From: JANPPS01 sp965246925
GTDB taxonomy: Bacteria; Pseudomonadota; Alphaproteobacteria; Acetobacterales; Acetobacteraceae
Direction: 5' to 3'
Assembly: GCA_965246925.1 (NCBI GenBank)
Contig: OZ251994.1
Span: forward strand, 2,294,001-2,358,000
DNA: 64,000 nucleotides
Shown here: in pieces, positions 59,832-64,000 of the stretch
How the letters are laid out: each line of letters begins with the position of its first letter
Position numbering within the stretch: position 1 is the stretch's first letter
Position numbers and translations under genes: made by a program
Notes under the pieces: generated by a model
What the model was told of the DNA's origin: nothing
The model's database searches: none
Seen by the model: only the letters and a program-made list of their open reading frames with translations

Positions 59832-61009
59832 CTCTTGAACAGCCCGGCATAGGTCATCCCGGCCGCCGGGCCCACCAGCATCGTGCCGGTGCACAGCGCT
59901 TGCGCGTCGTTCTGCCGGCGGCAGATGCGGTTGCTCTTGTTCATCGTGAGCGACGGGCCGGTGCACTGCTCCGGCTCGTTCACCACCAGCCTATCACCCT
60001 GGAACGCGGCGCTGAGCGGGCCCGCACATTGCCGTCCATCCGCGAGCTTGATGGTCTGGTGCCCCTGCCCGGTGGCGCCGAAACACATCTGCCAGGCCTG
60101 CACCGGCGTATGCCGGCTAGGATCGTTGTTCTGGCTCGCCGTCAGCGACGTCACCAGGCTCCAGCAGCCCGCCAGCAGGCTCAAATCCTTGTCGGCCCAA
60201 CGATCCTGCGGCAGCGCCGCCCGCGGCGGCGGCGGCGGGGGCGGCGCTGGCGGGGGCGGGGGCGGGGGCGGGGCTGGCGGCGGCGGCACCAGAACCGGCG
60301 GCGGCGCGGGCGGGGCGGCGACGGTCGGCAGCGGACATAGCAGCTGCTTCCGCCCCACCTCGTCCGTGAGCGTCGCCAGCAAGGTGCGCAGCTCCTGGCC
60401 CCGCGCATCCTCCCGCAGCTGCGCATCCAGCGCCGCCAGCTGACCCGGCGGCACCGCACAAGCCGCCGGTGCCGGGACGAGCCACGGCGCCGCCCGCGGC
60501 AGCAATAGGCCGGCCAGCAAAGCGAGGCAGGCGAGCGTCGCGTAGGCGAGCCACGGCTGCTTCGGCTTGGCGCGCCAGGCCACGCCGTCATCCCAGGCCA
60601 GCAACCGCCCGGACACTCCGGCATGGCCCCAGGCCGCCAGCACCGGACGGCCCTCGGCCGCGAACACGTGGCCCATATCCGGCACCTCGGCCAGCGCGGG
60701 CCACGCGGCGCGGACGTGCGGGGCTGTGCCGGATTCCGCCAGCCGCCGGATGTCGGACAGGATGGCACCGATGGCCCGCTCCAGCGCACGCCGCCCTTCG
60801 GCCGGCAAATCCGCATAGACCGTCGCCCGGCCCTCCGCCTCCCACGCCGTGCCGCTCCCGGTCCGGACCGGCCGGGCCAGCAGCGCCGCGTGCGCGGGTG
60901 ACAGCTGGGACGCGATTTCGGCCTGCAGCGCCGCGTGCGACGCCACGAGGTCCGCCCCGGTCAGCAACGGCCGGAGCGTGCCGTCCCGGGTTTCCAGCAG
61001 CCGGGTCAC
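59828..61009 (-). CDS. SrfA-like membrane protein with periplasmic Cys-containing domain
   Basis: 393 residues, GTG start at 61009 overlapping the upstream stop (GTGA). The cytoplasmic N-terminal domain (about 20-140) shares the pattern LSPAHAALLARPV, AEGRRALERAIGAIL and FAAEGRPVLAAWGHAG with the two upstream paralogues; the same pattern occurs in SrfA (…GKPVITFWG). A membrane helix lies at about 152-171. A poly-proline tract (about 232-265) leads to a C-terminal domain (about 270-393) with SLLAGCWSLVTSLTA, VQAWQMCFGATGQGHQTIKL, NRICRRQNDAQALC and six Cys, perhaps lipocalin-like. Function unknown. Confidence 0.82.
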   Translation of the reverse strand: MTRLLETRDGTLRPLLTGADLVASHAALQAEIASQLSPAHAALLARPVRTGSGTAWEAEGRATVYADLPAEGRRALERAIGAILSDIRRLAESGTAPHVRAAWPALAEVPDMGHVFAAEGRPVLAAWGHAGVSGRLLAWDDGVAWRAKPKQPWLAYATLACLALLAGLLLPRAAPWLVPAPAACAVPPGQLAALDAQLREDARGQELRTLLATLTDEVGRKQLLCPLPTVAAPPAPPPVLVPPPPAPPPPPPPPAPPPPPPPRAALPQDRWADKDLSLLAGCWSLVTSLTASQNNDPSRHTPVQAWQMCFGATGQGHQTIKLADGRQCAGPLSAAFQGDRLVVNEPEQCTGPSLTMNKSNRICRRQNDAQALCTGTMLVGPAAGMTYAGLFKR

Positions 61010-62304
61010 TCGAACGGGTTCCGTGGCGTAGGTCCTGTGGACGGCGGCGCGTCACCCGTGGGCCGCTCCACCTCCACCACCGTCACCGTGCTGCTATGCC
61101 GCCCGTTGCTGGCCGTGCCGGTGATCACCTCGTCCGGGCGGCCCTCCCGCCTGATGGTGACGCGGAACGCGCTGCTGGCCCGCACGCGCATGCCATAGGG
61201 GTCCACCACCACGCGGTAGCGCCCAGGTTGCGGATCGTTGAAGAACACGTTCTCGATCGGCGAGGTCGTCAGCGTGTTCACGTCCCCATTGGCGTCCACG
61301 TCCAGCCGCCCGCCGCAGCCGGAGCGGTGCAGGTAGTTGATCTCCTGCCCGCTCGGGCAGATCACATGCAGGTCCAGATCGTTCCGGTCATCCCAGGCGA
61401 GGATGATCTGCAGCTTGCCGCGCTGCGCCCCCTGCCGGTCCGCACGCTCGACATCCCTGGGCGGCGGCGGCGGCGGCGGTGGCGGCGGGGGTGCCGGCGG
61501 CGCGGGCGGCGGGGCGGCGGCCGCGACCTGGATCGGCGGGCACATCAGCCGGCGGTGCCCGGCCTCGGCCGTGATCTGCGCCAGCTCCGCCCGCAGCACG
61601 CCTTCCCGCGCCGCCTCGTCCTGCAGCGCGCGTGACAGCGCCATCTCGCCCGGCGCGATGCGGCACTGCCCGGGCTCGGCCACGAACCAGCCGAACGGAT
61701 CCTGCCACCACAGCCCCCCGGCCATCAGCGGCACCAGCAAGGCGAGCGCGGCCCAGAGCGGGGCGCGGCTGCGCTGGTCCGCATACGGGGACGCCGGCGG
61801 CGGCAGGATCGGCAGCAACGGCGTGACCGCCGCCACCGTCCCGGTCAGCACCAGCCCGGCCGCGCCCTGGCCGATCGGCGCCATGCCCCAGCCCGCCAGC
61901 ACCGGCTGCTCCCCTTGCACATACACCCAGTCCCGGCCCGGCAGGTGCAAGGCCAGGCCCAGCATCTCCGCCAGGAACCGGTCCCCCTCGCCCCGCCCGG
62001 AGGCGAGCCGGGCCGCCAGCGCCTCGATACCGGACGTCAGCTCCTGTAGCCGCGTCTCGGCCGCCGCCCGGCCGGCGGACGGCAGGTCCACGAGCCGGGT
62101 TGCCGGGCCGTCACCGCCCGCATACCAATCGACCTCGCCGCGCGCCGCATTGGCGACCGGCTCGGCCAGCAACGCGGCATGCGCCGGCGACAGCTCGCGC
62201 GCCAGCAGCGCGTGCAGCGTCCGCCACGCGTCGATGGTGGTCTGCCCCGCGACCGCCAGCGGCTGCAGCGTGTCCTGTCGCGTGGTGATAAGGCGCAGCG
62301 CCAT
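61006..62304 (-). CDS. SrfA-like membrane protein with YfaP/DUF2135-like periplasmic domain
   Basis: 432 residues from ATG 62304; the frame above is antisense-like repeat sequence. The SrfA-like cytoplasmic domain (about 20-145) includes LSPAHAALLAEPV, GEVDWYAGGDGPATRLVDLP, LALHLPGRDWVYVQGEQPVL and AGWGM, with close agreement to my memory of enterobacterial SrfA (…IDWYSP…VYLV.GKPVITFWGF). A membrane helix at about 182-199, a helical stalk and a poly-Pro tract follow. The C-terminal beta-sandwich (about 310-410) has IILAWDDRNDLDLHVICPSG, ENVFFNDPQPGRYRVVVDPY and AFRVTIRREGRPDEV, the pattern of YfaP-type domains. No enzymatic motif seen. Confidence 0.85.
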   Translation of the reverse strand: MALRLITTRQDTLQPLAVAGQTTIDAWRTLHALLARELSPAHAALLAEPVANAARGEVDWYAGGDGPATRLVDLPSAGRAAAETRLQELTSGIEALAARLASGRGEGDRFLAEMLGLALHLPGRDWVYVQGEQPVLAGWGMAPIGQGAAGLVLTGTVAAVTPLLPILPPPASPYADQRSRAPLWAALALLVPLMAGGLWWQDPFGWFVAEPGQCRIAPGEMALSRALQDEAAREGVLRAELAQITAEAGHRRLMCPPIQVAAAAPPPAPPAPPPPPPPPPPPRDVERADRQGAQRGKLQIILAWDDRNDLDLHVICPSGQEINYLHRSGCGGRLDVDANGDVNTLTTSPIENVFFNDPQPGRYRVVVDPYGMRVRASSAFRVTIRREGRPDEVITGTASNGRHSSTVTVVEVERPTGDAPPSTGPTPRNPFE

Positions 62305-62306
62305 GC

Positions 62307-63992
62307 TTAGCGCGGCGCGCCGGCGGGGGCGGGCGTGGCCGGGGCAGGGGCAGCGGGAACCGGCGCCGCCGGAGCGGGTGCGGGTGCGGGTGCAGCAGGA
62401 GCAGGTGCAGCCGGAGCGGGTGCAGCAGGGGGCACCGCGGCCGGAGTGGGCGAGGGCGCTGCCCCGCCGGGCACGCAAGCGGCGGTAACGTCGGCGGCCG
62501 GGACGCCGTGCGCCTGCAGGAAGCTCAGCACGCCGTCCGATTTCTGCGCGTAATTCGCGTGCACCACCTGCTCCCGGTTGGCGGTGATGAACGTGTTGAT
62601 GCCCAGCACCCGGCCGCACGCATCCACCAGCGGCCCGCCGCTGTTGCCGCCCGATACCGCCGCGCTGTGCGGCATGATCTTGATTCCGCCGGACGCGGAC
62701 TGGATCGCGTTGATCTTGCCGTCGGTCAGGATCACCTCCGGCACCGCCGACGAGTCGCCCTGGCGCAGCCGGTCGAACGCCTCGTCCGCCTGCAGCAACA
62801 ATCCCGGGAACCCCGCCGCGATCACCGCATCGAGCGGCGCTGCGGTCGTGCTGAACGCCAGCGGCTGGATGCCGGTCACGCCCTCCACCCGCAGCAGCGC
62901 CACGTCGGGCCCGCCAATCTCCGATTCGGGCGTCGTGGCCAGGACCTTGGCCGGGGTGATGTGGCCCAATTTCTTGCTGGTCACCACCAGGCGCGCCGGG
63001 TCCGCACCCTCTACCACATGCCGGTTGGTGACGATCAGGCCGGGGGCCACGAAGAATCCGCTGCCGGTCGCGGTCCCGCTCTCCCCGGGCACGATCACGA
63101 GCACGACGGCCTGGGTCAGCAGCTCACCGAGCGAACCCTGGAACGGCGGGGTGTTCGGCGCGGGGATCACGGCGCCGGGCGGGATCGCCGCGGCACGGTC
63201 CGGCCCGGGGCGCGGCACCTGCGCCGGGTCGGGCACGCACACGTTGCCGGCCAGCAGACGGCGCCGCGCCTCGATCTCCTGCGTCAGCGCCGCATTGGCC
63301 TGCCTTTGCCGCTCGAGCGCCTGTTGCGACGCGGCTTCGTCCAGGACCGTCACGGTGCTGGGCCGCTCGGCCATCCGCGCATTGACCATGCGGGCGCCGG
63401 CCCAAAGCCCGATACCCAGGAACAGCCCCGCGGTCACGAGCGCCAGCGGAAGCAGCATGCCACCCCGGCTCCGCGCCGGCGCCGCGCCGGCCAGCACGAT
63501 CTGTGGCGTGGCCGCGGCCGTGACCGGAGCGGCGGCGGCTTGCGTCAGATACGGGCGCGCCCACGCCATCCCCCGCGCCGCCTGCTCCTCCTCGGTGCCC
63601 GTCGGCTGGCCGGTCAGGCCCCAATCCGTCAGCAGCGGTGCCCCGCCCACGGCCAGCAGCGCGCCGGGGCTTGCGATCGCCAGGGCCCGGCGCAGCAGCG
63701 GACCGGCGCCGGGATCGGCCAGCAGCGGCTGAACGCGCGCCATCACCTGCCGCAGCCGCGCCTCCGCCCCGGCGCGCCGGTCGACCGAGAGCGCGGCCAG
63801 CGGCTCGGCGTCGCCGGGCAGGTCGGTGTACCAGGACACGCTGCCCGGGCCCTCCGCGGTGGGCCAGGTGATGACCGGCTCGGCCAGCAGCTGCGCCGCA
63901 TCCGCCCCCGCCCGGTCCCGCAGCGCCTCCCGCACCGCGGCGAACTGATCCAGCACCTTCTGCCCGCCCAGCGTCAGCGGGGTCAGTCCCAT
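62307..63992 (-). CDS. SrfA-like membrane-anchored S1C serine protease
   Basis: 561 residues. The N-terminal SrfA-like domain (about 15-127) has AAQLLAEPVITWPTAEGPGS, VSWYTDLPGDAEPLAALS and ALLAVGGAPLLTDWG. A membrane helix lies at about 178-200, then a coiled stalk (QALERQRQANAALTQEIEAR). The periplasmic trypsin-like domain (about 285-510) has the triad His325 (VTNRHVVEG), Asp363 (GPDVALLRVEG) and Ser451 (SGGNSGGPLVD), as in DegP/HtrA-type proteases but without PDZ. A Pro/Ala tail of about 50 residues ends the protein. First gene seen of the cluster; more may lie beyond the window. It probably cuts periplasmic targets in response to a signal passed across the membrane. Confidence 0.9.
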   Translation of the reverse strand: MGLTPLTLGGQKVLDQFAAVREALRDRAGADAAQLLAEPVITWPTAEGPGSVSWYTDLPGDAEPLAALSVDRRAGAEARLRQVMARVQPLLADPGAGPLLRRALAIASPGALLAVGGAPLLTDWGLTGQPTGTEEEQAARGMAWARPYLTQAAAAPVTAAATPQIVLAGAAPARSRGGMLLPLALVTAGLFLGIGLWAGARMVNARMAERPSTVTVLDEAASQQALERQRQANAALTQEIEARRRLLAGNVCVPDPAQVPRPGPDRAAAIPPGAVIPAPNTPPFQGSLGELLTQAVVLVIVPGESGTATGSGFFVAPGLIVTNRHVVEGADPARLVVTSKKLGHITPAKVLATTPESEIGGPDVALLRVEGVTGIQPLAFSTTAAPLDAVIAAGFPGLLLQADEAFDRLRQGDSSAVPEVILTDGKINAIQSASGGIKIMPHSAAVSGGNSGGPLVDACGRVLGINTFITANREQVVHANYAQKSDGVLSFLQAHGVPAADVTAACVPGGAAPSPTPAAVPPAAPAPAAPAPAAPAPAPAPAAPVPAAPAPATPAPAGAPR

Positions 63993-64000
63993 GAGCGATG

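Overview
The window is GC-rich chromosomal DNA of an alphaproteobacterium. The divergent recG / sdhE-mfd arrangement is typical of that class. Many overlapping start/stop codons, lone DUF2852 and DUF1003 genes, and plasmid debris of a type I associate with acetic acid bacteria make Acetobacteraceae or a close relative my best guess, but this is inference. I saw no rRNA, tRNA or CRISPR array.

Layout. 1-9571 (all minus): a DHA2 drug-efflux gene cut by the left edge, then a sugar-uptake operon read from right to left. It holds a GH31 enzyme with the K-E-R-W sulfonate-binding signature of sulfoquinovosidases, a binding protein, two permeases, an ATPase and a second GH31. Its first gene overlaps the recG stop by ATGA. 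9568-17835: recG, sdhE and mfd. An IS4-family element sits between sdhE and mfd, inside the first unit of a 206-bp tandem array that has copied the start of mfd four extra times. 17884-27419: a flippase and glycosyltransferase, a secreted protein of unknown function, a DsbA/FrnE thiol oxidoreductase, a GAF-PDZ fusion, a periplasmic aldose epimerase and a flavin hydroxylase. 27412-32468: a complete dipeptide-type ABC transporter operon. 32603-46996: housekeeping and envelope genes (YidB-like, acetamidase, TatA, CHAP lipoprotein, glutamate dehydrogenase, class II amidotransferase), an EmrAB-type efflux operon with its own outer-membrane factor, small membrane proteins, an M50 protease/DUF2167 pair, and a DctA/GltP-type symporter translationally coupled to a periplasmic binding protein.

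47000-51084 is accessory DNA: a LysR gene cut after its DNA-binding domain, a plasmid-type coiled-coil membrane protein, a RidA gene, a LysE-family exporter diverging from an ArsR-type regulator with a clear inverted repeat between them, and a serine-recombinase fragment behind a perfect 14+14-bp palindrome.

51085-63992 (minus) is the most interesting region: seven genes forming an expanded SrfABC-type locus. It encodes an Hsp70/actin-fold ATPase (SrfB), a P-loop GTPase-like protein (SrfC), and three inner-membrane proteins that share a SrfA-like cytoplasmic domain but carry different periplasmic domains (an S1C trypsin-like protease, a YfaP-like beta-sandwich and a small Cys-containing domain). 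A fourth proline-rich membrane protein and an exported SH3-von Willebrand A protein complete it. Almost all junctions overlap by ATGA/GTGA, so the products probably act together across the inner membrane. The locus has no assigned function here.
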